A stretch of DNA of 20,241 bases from Gemmatimonadota bacterium (GTDB taxonomy: Bacteria > Gemmatimonadota > Gemmatimonadetes > Longimicrobiales > Gaopeijiaceae): NCBI GenBank assembly GCA_030550695.1, contig JAUQOX010000022.1, positions 1 to 20,241 of the forward strand, written 5' to 3'. The first letter of the stretch is position 1. Each line of letters opens with the position of its first letter. This document shows positions 7,732 through 14,950 of this stretch, one piece after another. The position numbers and the translations under genes are program-made. The notes beneath the pieces were generated by a model. The model made no database searches, had not been told where the DNA came from, and was given only the letters and a program-made list of their open reading frames with translations.

Positions 7732-8820
7732 GTGAGCCATTACCAGGAACGGCTGGATCGGGACCTTCAAGAGATCCGCCAACGGCTGCGCTCCGTGGCC
7801 TCCCTCGTCCGCCGGCAGGTGGGGGATGCGGTGGAGGCACTCCTCAGCCATGACGACCCCAGGGCCAACTGGGTGATCCTCAAGGACCGGATGGTCAACC
7901 GGGCCACCCGAGAGCTGGATCAGCTGTGCTACCAGTTCGTGGTGCGGCACCTTCCGGTGGGCTACCACCTGAGGTTCATCTCGGCGGTCCTCAGGGTGGA
8001 CGTGGCCCTGGAGCGGGTGGGCGACTATGCGGTGACCGTGTGCCGGCACGCCCGGGAGCACTCGGGCCCTCCCCCCCAGGAACTGGCCCGGGACCTGGAA
8101 CTCATCTCCCAGCAGGCCCGGGCCGCCCTGGATGACGCCCTCCGGTCCTTCGAGGACCAGGATCCGGATCTGGCCCGAAAGACCCTGGGCCTGGCCTACC
8201 CCGTCGATGCCACCCACGACAAGGCCATGCAGGACCTGGTGGGGCTCGGGGAGGGGCGCAGGGTGCCGCTCAAGGACCTCTTCGGGTACCTGAAGGCTCT
8301 GTATGTGCTCCTGCGGGTAGCGGACCAGGCGGAGAACATTGCCCAAGAGACTCTTTTTGCCGTAGCCGGTGAGACCCGGAACCCCAAGATCTACCGGATC
8401 CTTTTCGTGGATCGGCGCAACGACTGCCGCAGCCTGTTGGCTGAAGCCTATGCCCGGAAGGCCTTCGCCGACTGTGGGGTGTTCACCAGTGCGGGCTGGG
8501 AGCCGGCGGAGGCGATTTCCCCCGCTGCCCGCCGATTCCTGGAGGAGCACGGACTGGTGGCCGAGGGGCTGTTCCCCAAGAAGATCCCGGACCTGGCCGC
8601 CCTGCCGAGGCATTTCCATGTCATCGTGGGCCTCGAGGCGGGGGCCCGCGCCAACCTCGGAGAAATCCCCTACAAGACCGTGTTTCTGGACTGGGAGTTG
8701 GGCCCCTGTCCCCCGGAGGAAGACCCGGCGGCTGACCGCCGGATGGAAGAGGTCTACCGGGCCATCACGGCTCGCATGAGCGAACTCATGGAGATCCTCC
8801 GGGGACCCCATGCCGCCTGA
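7732..8820 (+). CDS. phoU: PhoU phosphate-signalling protein fused to a degenerate LMW-phosphatase/ArsC-like domain
   Basis: A 362-residue protein. Residues about 1-205 are a two-repeat helical PhoU domain; the metal-site style motifs are ERVGD (94-98) and DQAENIAQE (198-206). PhoU proteins are about 215-240 residues, so the extra C-terminus is a second domain: NPKIYRILFV, then DRRNDCRS, matches the P-loop of low-molecular-weight tyrosine phosphatases and thioredoxin-type arsenate reductases (VCxxNxCRS). The nucleophilic Cys is Asp227 here, while Asn230, Cys232, Arg233 and Ser234 remain. The distal Asp-Pro acid motif survives as EDP (330-332). The phosphatase fold is therefore probably a non-catalytic phosphate or phosphotyrosine binder. 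The start is uncertain: I chose GTG 7732 because AAGGA at 7719-7723 sits 8 bases before it; ATG 7723 and GTG 7714 are alternatives. It lies within the pst operon and overlaps pstC. Confidence 0.88.
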   Translation: MSHYQERLDRDLQEIRQRLRSVASLVRRQVGDAVEALLSHDDPRANWVILKDRMVNRATRELDQLCYQFVVRHLPVGYHLRFISAVLRVDVALERVGDYAVTVCRHAREHSGPPPQELARDLELISQQARAALDDALRSFEDQDPDLARKTLGLAYPVDATHDKAMQDLVGLGEGRRVPLKDLFGYLKALYVLLRVADQAENIAQETLFAVAGETRNPKIYRILFVDRRNDCRSLLAEAYARKAFADCGVFTSAGWEPAEAISPAARRFLEEHGLVAEGLFPKKIPDLAALPRHFHVIVGLEAGARANLGEIPYKTVFLDWELGPCPPEEDPAADRRMEEVYRAITARMSELMEILRGPHAA

Positions 8821-9790
8821 GATGGACGGGAACAGCTCCACCTACGGGTTGGAGGGGAAGGGTGCGGCGCTCCGGGGCCCGGAGGGTGCCAGCCGCAGGT
8901 ATGGCCGGGATTGGGCGTGGTGGCAGGACAAGCTGGTGGCCTCGGTGGTGTTCGTGGGGGGAGTGAGCGCCATCGTCTTCGTGCTGGGCATCTTCGCCTT
9001 CGTGACCCGGGAAGGGTTGGGGTTCATCCTCCACACCATGGACGTGCGGGAGTTCTTCGGCTCCATCGCCTGGCGCCCCACCTCCCTGATCCGCCCCACC
9101 TACGGCGCCCTGGCCCTCATCGTGGGGACGGCCTTCGTCACAGGTCTGGCCATGGTGTTCTCCGTCCCCTTTTCCTTGGGAGCGGCCATCTTCATCGGTG
9201 AGTTTGCCAAGGGAAGGGTGAGGGAGACCTTGAAGATCCTGGTGGAACTCCTGGCGGCCGTCCCCTCGGTGGTCTGGGGCTTCATCGGGATGACCGTCAT
9301 GAACGAGTTCCTCATCCGGACCTTCGGCGTTCCGGTGGGTCTCAACGCCATGAACGCCGGACTGATCCTGGGCCTCATGGCGGCCCCCATCATGACCACC
9401 ATTGCCGAGGACGCCTTGAAAGCCGTCCCCGACGGCTACCGCGAGGCGGCTGAGGCCATGGGGGCCACCCGGTGGCAGGTGGTCTGGAGGGTGGTGTTGC
9501 CGGCGGCCAAGAACGGGCTCTTGGGAGCGGTCCTGCTGGGGGTGGGGAGGGCCTTCGGAGAAACCATGGCCGTTCTCATGGCCAGCGGTCATTCCATTCA
9601 TCTGCCCACCAGTCCCTTCGATTCCGTGAGGGCCCTCACCGCCACCATCGCGGCGGAGCTGGGCGAGACGGCGGTGGGGTCGGACCATTACCGGGCCCTC
9701 TTCACCTTGGGGATCCTCCTCTTCGTGGTGACGTTCTTCATCAACCTCGCCGCGGACCTCGTGGTCCGGGGGGTTCGGGGAGGCCGGTAG
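8810..9790 (+). CDS. pstC: Phosphate ABC transporter permease
   Basis: A 326-residue inner-membrane protein with six hydrophobic segments after a polar N-terminus of about 38 residues. The cytoplasmic coupling loop EAAEAMGATRWQVVWRVVLP (about 222-241) is the EAA motif that docks onto the ATPase; AVPSVVWGFIG and FGETMA are typical of PstC. It pairs with PstA to form the phosphate channel. The ATG at 8810 overlaps the phoU stop by 11 bases; the ATG at 8822, just past that stop, is an alternative. The pstA start is 4 bases after its stop, so these genes are clearly co-transcribed. Confidence 0.93.
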   Translation: MPPEMDGNSSTYGLEGKGAALRGPEGASRRYGRDWAWWQDKLVASVVFVGGVSAIVFVLGIFAFVTREGLGFILHTMDVREFFGSIAWRPTSLIRPTYGALALIVGTAFVTGLAMVFSVPFSLGAAIFIGEFAKGRVRETLKILVELLAAVPSVVWGFIGMTVMNEFLIRTFGVPVGLNAMNAGLILGLMAAPIMTTIAEDALKAVPDGYREAAEAMGATRWQVVWRVVLPAAKNGLLGAVLLGVGRAFGETMAVLMASGHSIHLPTSPFDSVRALTATIAAELGETAVGSDHYRALFTLGILLFVVTFFINLAADLVVRGVRGGR

Positions 9791-9794
9791 GGGA

Positions 9795-10664
9795 ATGTTC
9801 GAAGCCACCCCCCTGAACCGCCGCAACGCCCGAGTGGAGCTGGTCGTCAAACTGCTCTTCCTCCTCATGACGGTGGTGTTGGTGCTCCCGGTGCTCACCA
9901 TCTTGTCCATCCTGCTGGTCAAAGGCACCCCCGCCCTGTCCTGGGAGTTTCTCACCACCATGCCCGAGAAGGGGATGACGGCGGGGGGAATCCTCCCTCC
10001 CTTGTTGGGAACGGTGTGGCTGGTGGCCGGATCGGTGGTGGCCACCGTGCCTCTGGGGGTGGCGGCGGCCATCTATCTGAGCGAGTACGCGCCGGACAAC
10101 TGGTTCACCCGCATCATCAACCTGGCCATCGTGAACCTGGCGGGGGTCCCTTCCATCGTGCATGCCCTCTTCGGCTTGGGGGCCTTCGTGTTGTTCTTTG
10201 GGTTCGGGACCAGCATCCTGGCGGCCTCCCTGACCCTGGGGGTCATGAATCTCCCGGTGGTCATCGTGGCCACCCGGGAAGCCCTGCAGTCGGTTCCCCG
10301 GGCCTTCCGGGAGGCTTGCTGGAGTCTGGGGGCCACCCGGTGGCAGACCATCCGGGAGGTGGTCCTCCCCAACTCCTTCAGTGGGATCCTCACGGGGGTG
10401 ATCCTTACCGTATCCCGGGCCGCGGGGGAGACGGCCCCCATCATGTTCACCGGCGCCGTGTTCTACTCTCCCTTTCTCCCCCAAGGGATCTTCGACGAGA
10501 CCATGGCCATGGCCCTGCACCTGTTCGTCATCGCCACCCAGGTGCCGGGCGTGCCCGAAGCCGTGCCCTTTGCGGTGGCCCTGGTTCTCATCACCATGGT
10601 TTTGGCCATGAACGCTTTGGCCATCGCCCTCCGCGTGCATCTCCGGGGGAAGAAAAAGTGGTGA
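9795..10664 (+). CDS. pstA: Phosphate ABC transporter permease
   Basis: A 289-residue permease with six predicted membrane segments. Its EAA coupling loop (EACWSLGATRWQTIREVVLP, about 174-193) is intact, and GVPSIVHALFGLG and SRAAGETAP are typical PstA stretches. AGGGGA precedes the ATG closely. Both permeases keep normal ATPase-docking loops, so the unusual PstB proteins downstream presumably couple in the usual place. The stop overlaps the pstB1 start codon as GTGA, which points to coupled translation. Confidence 0.93.
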   Translation: MFEATPLNRRNARVELVVKLLFLLMTVVLVLPVLTILSILLVKGTPALSWEFLTTMPEKGMTAGGILPPLLGTVWLVAGSVVATVPLGVAAAIYLSEYAPDNWFTRIINLAIVNLAGVPSIVHALFGLGAFVLFFGFGTSILAASLTLGVMNLPVVIVATREALQSVPRAFREACWSLGATRWQTIREVVLPNSFSGILTGVILTVSRAAGETAPIMFTGAVFYSPFLPQGIFDETMAMALHLFVIATQVPGVPEAVPFAVALVLITMVLAMNALAIALRVHLRGKKKW

Positions 10665-11494
10665 GCCCGGGCCCTTCGCATCCGGTGCCGGTGGAAGGGG
10701 CGGGGGGCCGGGGACGGACCTCGGTCCGGCCGGTCCAGGGGCCGCCGAAGCTGGAGGTCCGGGATCTGTGGCTGGGTTACGGATCCCGAACCGTCCTGCG
10801 GCAGGTCAGCCTGAGTGTCCGGGAAAACGAGATCCTGGGCATTATCGGGCCGGCGAACGGCGGGAAGACCAGCTTCCTACGGGCCCTCAACCGGATGAAC
10901 GAGCTGACCCCCGGCATGTGGGTGAGGGGGCAGATTCTCCTGGATGGGGAGGACATCAGCCGCCTACCCAACGTGTACAGCCTCCGCCGGCGGATCGGTG
11001 TGGTGTTTCCCTTGCCGGTGGGCCTCCCCCTTTCCATCTACGACAATGTGGCCCTGGCCCCTCGCCTGGCCGGAATCCGCTCCAAGGCAAAGCTGGATGA
11101 GATCGTGGAGCGCTGCCTGGTGCGGGCGGCCCTCTGGGACGAGGTCAAGGACCGTCTCCACGCCCTGGGCTCCCTCCTCAGCGGGGGTCAACAGCAACGG
11201 CTGACCATTGCCCGGGCCCTCTCCCAGGATCCGGAACTCCTCCTCTTGGACGAGTTCTCCATTGCCGTGGATCCGGTGACCACCATGCGCATCGAGGACG
11301 TCCTGAAGGAACTCAAGCGCGAGATCACCATCGTCCTGGTCACGAACCTGGTCCAACAGGCCCGCCGTCTGGCCGACCGCACGGCCTTCTTTCTGAACGG
11401 AGAGGTGGTGGAGATCGGCGAGACCGAAGCCTTGTTCCAAGGAAAGGTGGAGGATCCCAGGACCCTGGAATACCTGGAGGGGAAGTTTGGATAA
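10661..11494 (+). CDS. pstB: Phosphate ABC transporter ATPase, first copy (degenerate Q-loop and H-switch)
   Basis: A 277-residue PstB homologue with a GTG start overlapping the pstA stop (GTGA; the adjacent in-frame GTG at 10658 is possible). A polar stretch of about 29 residues precedes the fold. Walker A is GPANGGKT (63-70), keeping G, K and T but replacing the middle glycine by Asn. The Q-loop Gln is Pro117 (VFPLP instead of VFQxP). The signature LSGGQ (173-177) is intact. Walker B is LLLLDE (193-198), with Phe in place of the usual Pro next, and an altered D-loop (IAVDP instead of SALDP). The H-switch His is Asn229 (LVTNL instead of IVTHN). It therefore probably cannot hydrolyse ATP at its own site but can supply a signature to a partner. 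The next gene has the opposite pattern. No frameshift or stop indicates a pseudogene. Confidence 0.9.
   Translation: MSPGPSHPVPVEGAGGRGRTSVRPVQGPPKLEVRDLWLGYGSRTVLRQVSLSVRENEILGIIGPANGGKTSFLRALNRMNELTPGMWVRGQILLDGEDISRLPNVYSLRRRIGVVFPLPVGLPLSIYDNVALAPRLAGIRSKAKLDEIVERCLVRAALWDEVKDRLHALGSLLSGGQQQRLTIARALSQDPELLLLDEFSIAVDPVTTMRIEDVLKELKREITIVLVTNLVQQARRLADRTAFFLNGEVVEIGETEALFQGKVEDPRTLEYLEGKFG
11476..11482 (+). promoter_or_regulatory. Ribosome binding site for the TTG start of pstB2
   Basis: GGAGGGG, within the end of pstB1, ends four bases before the TTG at 11487 (GGAGG core spaced six). This strong site supports the non-ATG start and the 8-base overlap with pstB1. Confidence 0.6.
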
Positions 11495-12329
11495 GCCAAC
11501 CTTCGAAAGGTCGGCAGGGATCTCGGCCCCCGGGACCGAAGGGACAGGCGATCCTCCGGCCCTCTCGGCTCCCGCTGTGGAGATTCGCCAACTGAACTTC
11601 TGGTACGGTTCCTTCCAGGCCCTGTTCGACATCGATCTGGAGATTCGACGAGGGCGCATCACGTCCCTGATCGGCCCGTCCGGTTGCGGAAAGACCACCC
11701 TCCTCAGGAGCATCAACCGGATCGCCGACCGCCTGGGCTACGTAAGGACCACCGGCAGCATCCGCGTCCTGGGTCAGAACATCCTCGACCCCTCGGTGGA
11801 GCCCGTGCAGTTGCGGAAACAGGTGGGGATGGTGTTCCAGCGGCCCAATCCCCTGCCCCTTTCCATCCGGGACAACGTCCTCTTTGCCCATCGGATTCAC
11901 CGGGGAAAAGAAGCGGTCGGCCGCAGCGAGGAAGACGCCATCGTGGAGGCGGCCCTCCGCAAGGTTCTCCTGTGGGATTCAGTGAAAGACCGTCTGCACC
12001 AAAAGGCCTTGGGCCTGACCCTGGAGGAGCAGCAGAAGCTGTGCATCGCCCGGCTCCTGCCCGTGAAGCCTTCCGTAATCCTCATGGACGAACCCTGTTC
12101 GGCCCTGGATCCGGCAGGGACGGAAGCCGTGGAAGAGCTTATGTGGGAGCTCCGGGGGGAGTACACCATCCTCATCGTCACCCACAACATGGCCCAAGCC
12201 CGCCGGGCCAGCGAGGAGACGGTCTTCATGCTCATGGGGAGGGTCGTGGAACACGGGCCCACCCAGGAACTTTTCCTCACCCCCCGCCATCGGGCCACGG
12301 CCGACTACATCGAGGGACGCTACGGCTGA
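11487..12329 (+). CDS. pstB: Phosphate ABC transporter ATPase, second copy (degenerate signature)
   Basis: A 280-residue PstB homologue starting at a TTG inside the end of pstB1, with a good ribosome binding site. A low-complexity leader of about 30 residues precedes the fold. Walker A GPSGCGKT (63-70), the Q-loop MVFQRPNP (Gln118), Walker B ILMDEP (Asp201, Glu202), the D-loop SALDP and the H-switch VTHNM (His233) are all canonical. The signature is not: where PstB has LSGGQQQRLCIAR this protein has LTLEEQQKLCIAR (177-189), so the Ser and both Gly that contact the gamma-phosphate are lost. It can provide a complete Walker/Q/H half-site but not a signature half-site, complementary to the preceding copy. 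Heterodimer formation with PstB1 is inferred. Last gene of the operon; a convergent gene follows. Confidence 0.9.
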   Translation: MDKPTFERSAGISAPGTEGTGDPPALSAPAVEIRQLNFWYGSFQALFDIDLEIRRGRITSLIGPSGCGKTTLLRSINRIADRLGYVRTTGSIRVLGQNILDPSVEPVQLRKQVGMVFQRPNPLPLSIRDNVLFAHRIHRGKEAVGRSEEDAIVEAALRKVLLWDSVKDRLHQKALGLTLEEQQKLCIARLLPVKPSVILMDEPCSALDPAGTEAVEELMWELRGEYTILIVTHNMAQARRASEETVFMLMGRVVEHGPTQELFLTPRHRATADYIEGRYG

Positions 12330-12396
12330 GCCGGGTGGGGGGCCGTGGGTTCGGGCCTCGCCGCCGCCGACAGGCACCGGGAGCTGGTCCCGGGGG

Positions 12397-12413
12397 CTTC
12401 CGGAACCCGGAAG
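12397..12413. other. 7-bp hairpin between convergent genes
   Basis: CTTCCGG and CCGGAAG pair perfectly around AAC, 68 bases after the pstB2 stop and 71 bases from the end of the convergent NADH dehydrogenase gene. It may add to termination together with the hairpin at 12441-12467. Confidence 0.35.
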
Positions 12414-12440
12414 GGCGAGGCGCGCTCCGGAGCCTCGGGG

Positions 12441-12467
12441 GGGGTGGGGGCGTTCCTCCCCCGCCCC
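12441..12467. terminator. Probable bidirectional terminator hairpin
   Basis: A 10-bp G/C stem (GGGGTGGGGG with CCCCCGCCCC, one G-T wobble) around a 7-base loop, located between the converging ends of pstB2 and the NADH dehydrogenase. Neither side has a T-run, so the call rests on position and stem stability. Confidence 0.4.
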
Positions 12468-12484
12468 GGCCATCCTCGGCCCCC

Positions 12485-13798
12485 CTACCAGTCCACGGGC
12501 CGCTTGAGCTTCAGGGGAGGATTTCCGGTGATGAGCCGGGCCCCCCTGGCTTGGAACAGCCATTGCCAGGCCCAGTTCAAGAGCACGCTCAGCCGGTTCC
12601 GGAAGCCAATGAGGTAGGCCACGTGCACCGTGGACCAGAGGAGCCAGGCGGGGAATCCGGCAAGGGTGAGGCCCCTCACCTCGGCCACGGCCCGGGCCCT
12701 TCCCACGGTGGCCATGGTCCCCTTGTCCACGTAGTGGAAGGGTCGCCGGACCGGGCTGGGCCCCCCCCGGGCCAGGGCATCCCGGATGATGCCGGCCACG
12801 AAACGCCCCATCTGGAGGGCCGCGGGGGCCACACCCGGTACCGGCCGCCCGTCCACCGGGTCCCTGAGGTGGGCCATATCGCCGATGACGAAGACCTCCG
12901 GATGTCCCGGCACGGAACAATCCGGTTCCACCAAGACCTTTCCCTGGCGATCCAGGCGAACGCCCAGGGTGGAGGCCAGGGGGGAGGCCTGAACGCCTGC
13001 GGCCCAAAGAACGTTGGCGGATGGAATCAGCTCTTTCCCCACCACCACCCCCTCCTCTTCCACGCCGGTGACCAGGGCGCCCAGGCGGACTTCCACCCCC
13101 AGTTCTTGGAGCTGCCTCGAGGCGGCCCGGGAAGCGGCTGGTCCCATGGCGGGGAGGAGGCGGTCCTGACCTTCCAGGAGAAGAACCCTGGTCGCGGTGG
13201 TATCTACCCTTCGGTAGTCCCGGGGGATGGTCCGGGCGGCGATCTCCCGGATGGCGCCGGCCAGCTCCACCCCCGTAGGCCCTCCGCCCACCACGGTGAA
13301 GGTAAGCTTGGCCCGCCGGGCCTCGGGGTCCTCCTCGAGTTCCGCTTCCTCGAAGGCCAGCAAGATCCGTCGCCGGATCTCCAGGGCATCGTCCAATGTC
13401 TTGAGGCCTGGGGCCAGGGCGGCCCACTCCGGATGACCGAAATAGCTGTGGGTGGCTCCGGCGCCCAGCACCAGGAAATCGTAGGGAACCGTGTCCCCCC
13501 CCACCCGGACAAAGCGGGCCTCGAGGTCGACCGCCGCCACCTCCCCCAGCACGACCTGCACGTTCTCCTGTCGCCGGAAGATGGACCGGATGGGATGGGC
13601 CACGTCGGCGGGGGAGAGGGCCGCGGTGGCCACCTGGTAGAGGAGGGGCTGGAAGAGGTGGTGGTTCTGCCGGTCGAAGAGGAGGATTCGACAGGGAACT
13701 CCTTGGAGGCCCCGGACCACCTGAAGGCCGCCGAATCCTCCCCCCACCACCACCACCCGGGGCAGGCCGTGGGATGCAAAGCCGTTCACGCTGGACAT
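12485..13798 (-). CDS. ndh: Type II NADH dehydrogenase (NAD(P)/FAD-dependent oxidoreductase)
   Basis: A 437-residue flavoprotein. The N-terminal FAD-binding motif is VVVVGGGFGGLQ (about 15-26), followed by the NDH-2 hallmark HHLFQPLLYQVATAALSP. A second Rossmann motif, VVGGGPTGVELAG, binds NADH, and VFVIGDMAH contacts FAD. The C-terminus has a semi-hydrophobic stretch (PAWLLWSTVHVAYLIGF and NWAWQWLF) that anchors NDH-2 to the membrane. It oxidises NADH and reduces quinone without pumping protons. The ATG at 13796-13798 was chosen because the FAD motif follows at the usual distance; GAGGGG lies almost directly before it, so a nearby alternative start is possible. The frame stays open far upstream, antisense to carB, a GC artefact. 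It stands alone, convergent with the pst operon. Confidence 0.9.
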   Translation of the reverse strand: MSSVNGFASHGLPRVVVVGGGFGGLQVVRGLQGVPCRILLFDRQNHHLFQPLLYQVATAALSPADVAHPIRSIFRRQENVQVVLGEVAAVDLEARFVRVGGDTVPYDFLVLGAGATHSYFGHPEWAALAPGLKTLDDALEIRRRILLAFEEAELEEDPEARRAKLTFTVVGGGPTGVELAGAIREIAARTIPRDYRRVDTTATRVLLLEGQDRLLPAMGPAASRAASRQLQELGVEVRLGALVTGVEEEGVVVGKELIPSANVLWAAGVQASPLASTLGVRLDRQGKVLVEPDCSVPGHPEVFVIGDMAHLRDPVDGRPVPGVAPAALQMGRFVAGIIRDALARGGPSPVRRPFHYVDKGTMATVGRARAVAEVRGLTLAGFPAWLLWSTVHVAYLIGFRNRLSVLLNWAWQWLFQARGARLITGNPPLKLKRPVDW

Positions 13799-13891
13799 GC
13801 CCCTCAAGATCCCCGGCGGCCCACAGGAGTTCCCCCGCCGCCCCGCCCCACCCCCTTGCCGGGGGCCGGAAGGGGCGCCACCCTTCAGGCC

Positions 13892-14035
13892 ATGACTACG
13901 GCTGCGTGGATCACCATGGCAGGGATCATGGCCTTTGTGTGGGGCGGGTGCTTCCTGGCCGTCCGACGGGCCTTGCGCCGGGAAGCCCGGAAGGCCCTGG
14001 AAGAGGGAACCCCTCCTGGACCGACCTCCCCGTAG
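13892..14035 (+). CDS. 47-residue single-span membrane protein, MetS-like
   Basis: The short frame encodes MTTAAWITMAGIMAFVWGG, then a basic stretch (RRALRREARK) and an acidic/Pro tail. The layout of a short polar N-terminus, one membrane helix containing VWGG and a positive cytoplasmic tail resembles the MetS-type small subunits of neurotransmitter:sodium symporters. No such transporter lies next to it. It sits 93 bases from the divergent ndh start and runs into the convergent OmpA-like gene 11 bases away. No strong ribosome binding site is evident, so it could be spurious, but the sequence is more protein-like than its surroundings. Confidence 0.5.
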   Translation: MTTAAWITMAGIMAFVWGGCFLAVRRALRREARKALEEGTPPGPTSP

Positions 14036-14046
14036 GGTGTCTCCTC

Positions 14047-14940
14047 TCACCCCCCTTGGCCGGCCTGGGCGATGACGTCCAGGTTGGGGAGCATGACGAT
14101 CTCGATGCGCCGGTTCAGGCGGCGGCCCTCGGGGGTGTCGTTGGTGGCCACCGGGTGGAATTCTCCGTAGGCAGCCCCGGAAAGGGCCTCGGGGGCCACT
14201 CCCTGCTGGACCAGGAGCTTCACCACCGACAAGGCCCGGGCGGCGGAGAGTTCCCAGTTGCTGGGGAACTGGGCGGTGGAGATGGGCACATTGTCCGTGT
14301 GGCCCTCCACCTGGAAGCGCCGGTCCTTGAATTCGGCCAAAACCTTGGCCACCTCCACCAGGGTCTGCCGGCCCTGAGTCCCCAGGTTGGCGCTCCCCGA
14401 GGCGAAGAGGATGTCCTGGGGCAGATTGATGACCATGCGGCCCCGGGCGATGGAGACGCTCAGACGCCCGGCGTCGATGAGGGAGCGGAACTTCTGGAGG
14501 ACCTCCTCGTAGATGCGGTTCCTTTCCCGGACCTCCGCCTCGATGGCGGCGAGCTGTTCCAGGCGCTCCCGAAGGCGGCGGGCTTCGGCCCCCTGGGCGC
14601 TCAGGAGATCCTGGGCCCGCTGGGCCTGGAGGCGGGCCTCGGCCAGAAGCTCTTGGGTCTGGAGGAGACTCCGTCGGGTTTGGCCCAGCTCCTCGATGAG
14701 GGACTCGGATTCCCGCTGGAGGCGGTCCACCTGTTCCCGGAGGCGGGCTTCCCGCTCGTCCCGGCGGGCCATTTCCGACTGGAGCCGTTCTTCCAATTCC
14801 GCGGCCCTGGCCTGAGTCCGGCTCAACTGATCCAGGACCCGCTCGTGGGTGCTTTTCTTGACACAAGCGGCCGGGAAAAGCGCCAGGCCGGCAGTTGCCA
14901 GCAGCAGGGGAAGGGAAGGGCGCATCGAAGGTCTGGACAC
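14047..14940 (-). CDS. OmpA/MotB-type peptidoglycan-binding lipoprotein with coiled coil
   Basis: A 297-residue protein. The signal peptide ends FPAAC, with Cys26 as lipidation site and Val at +2, compatible with outer-membrane sorting. Residues about 32-150 are rich in Arg, Glu, Gln and Leu with heptad-like spacing, a long coiled coil. The C-terminal OmpA-like domain (about 160-285) contains the ILFASGSANL entry strand, VEGHTDNVPI (211-220), NWELSAARA (228-236) and NRRIEIVM. It should link the outer membrane to peptidoglycan or span the periplasm. The start is GTG at 14938-14940 because GGAGG (minus strand, 14946-14950) lies five bases before it; the frame also has an ATG at 14979 and one at 14925. 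It is divergent from carB, with 277 bases between. Confidence 0.88.
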   Translation of the reverse strand: MSRPSMRPSLPLLLATAGLALFPAACVKKSTHERVLDQLSRTQARAAELEERLQSEMARRDEREARLREQVDRLQRESESLIEELGQTRRSLLQTQELLAEARLQAQRAQDLLSAQGAEARRLRERLEQLAAIEAEVRERNRIYEEVLQKFRSLIDAGRLSVSIARGRMVINLPQDILFASGSANLGTQGRQTLVEVAKVLAEFKDRRFQVEGHTDNVPISTAQFPSNWELSAARALSVVKLLVQQGVAPEALSGAAYGEFHPVATNDTPEGRRLNRRIEIVMLPNLDVIAQAGQGG

Positions 14941-14945
14941 GGGAT

Positions 14946-14950
14946 CCTCC
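14946..14950 (-). promoter_or_regulatory. Ribosome binding site deciding the GTG start of the OmpA-like gene
   Basis: On the minus strand this reads GGAGG, five bases before the GTG at 14940. The internal ATG at 14925 and the upstream ATG at 14979 lack a comparable site. Confidence 0.6.

Noticed and set aside
10016..10660. A long N-terminal extension of PstB1 in the same frame.
   Set aside because: It is an out-of-frame reading of pstA; the GTG at the pstA stop is the natural start.
10661..12329. PstB1 and PstB2 as decaying pseudogenes.
   Set aside because: Both are full length with no frameshift or internal stop, retain their other conserved motifs, overlap in a coupled way, and the losses are complementary rather than random.
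11684..13891. The small membrane protein as the end of a 783-codon plus-strand ORF.
   Set aside because: The upstream part is a shadow of pstB2 and antisense to ndh; only the last 47 codons look protein-like.
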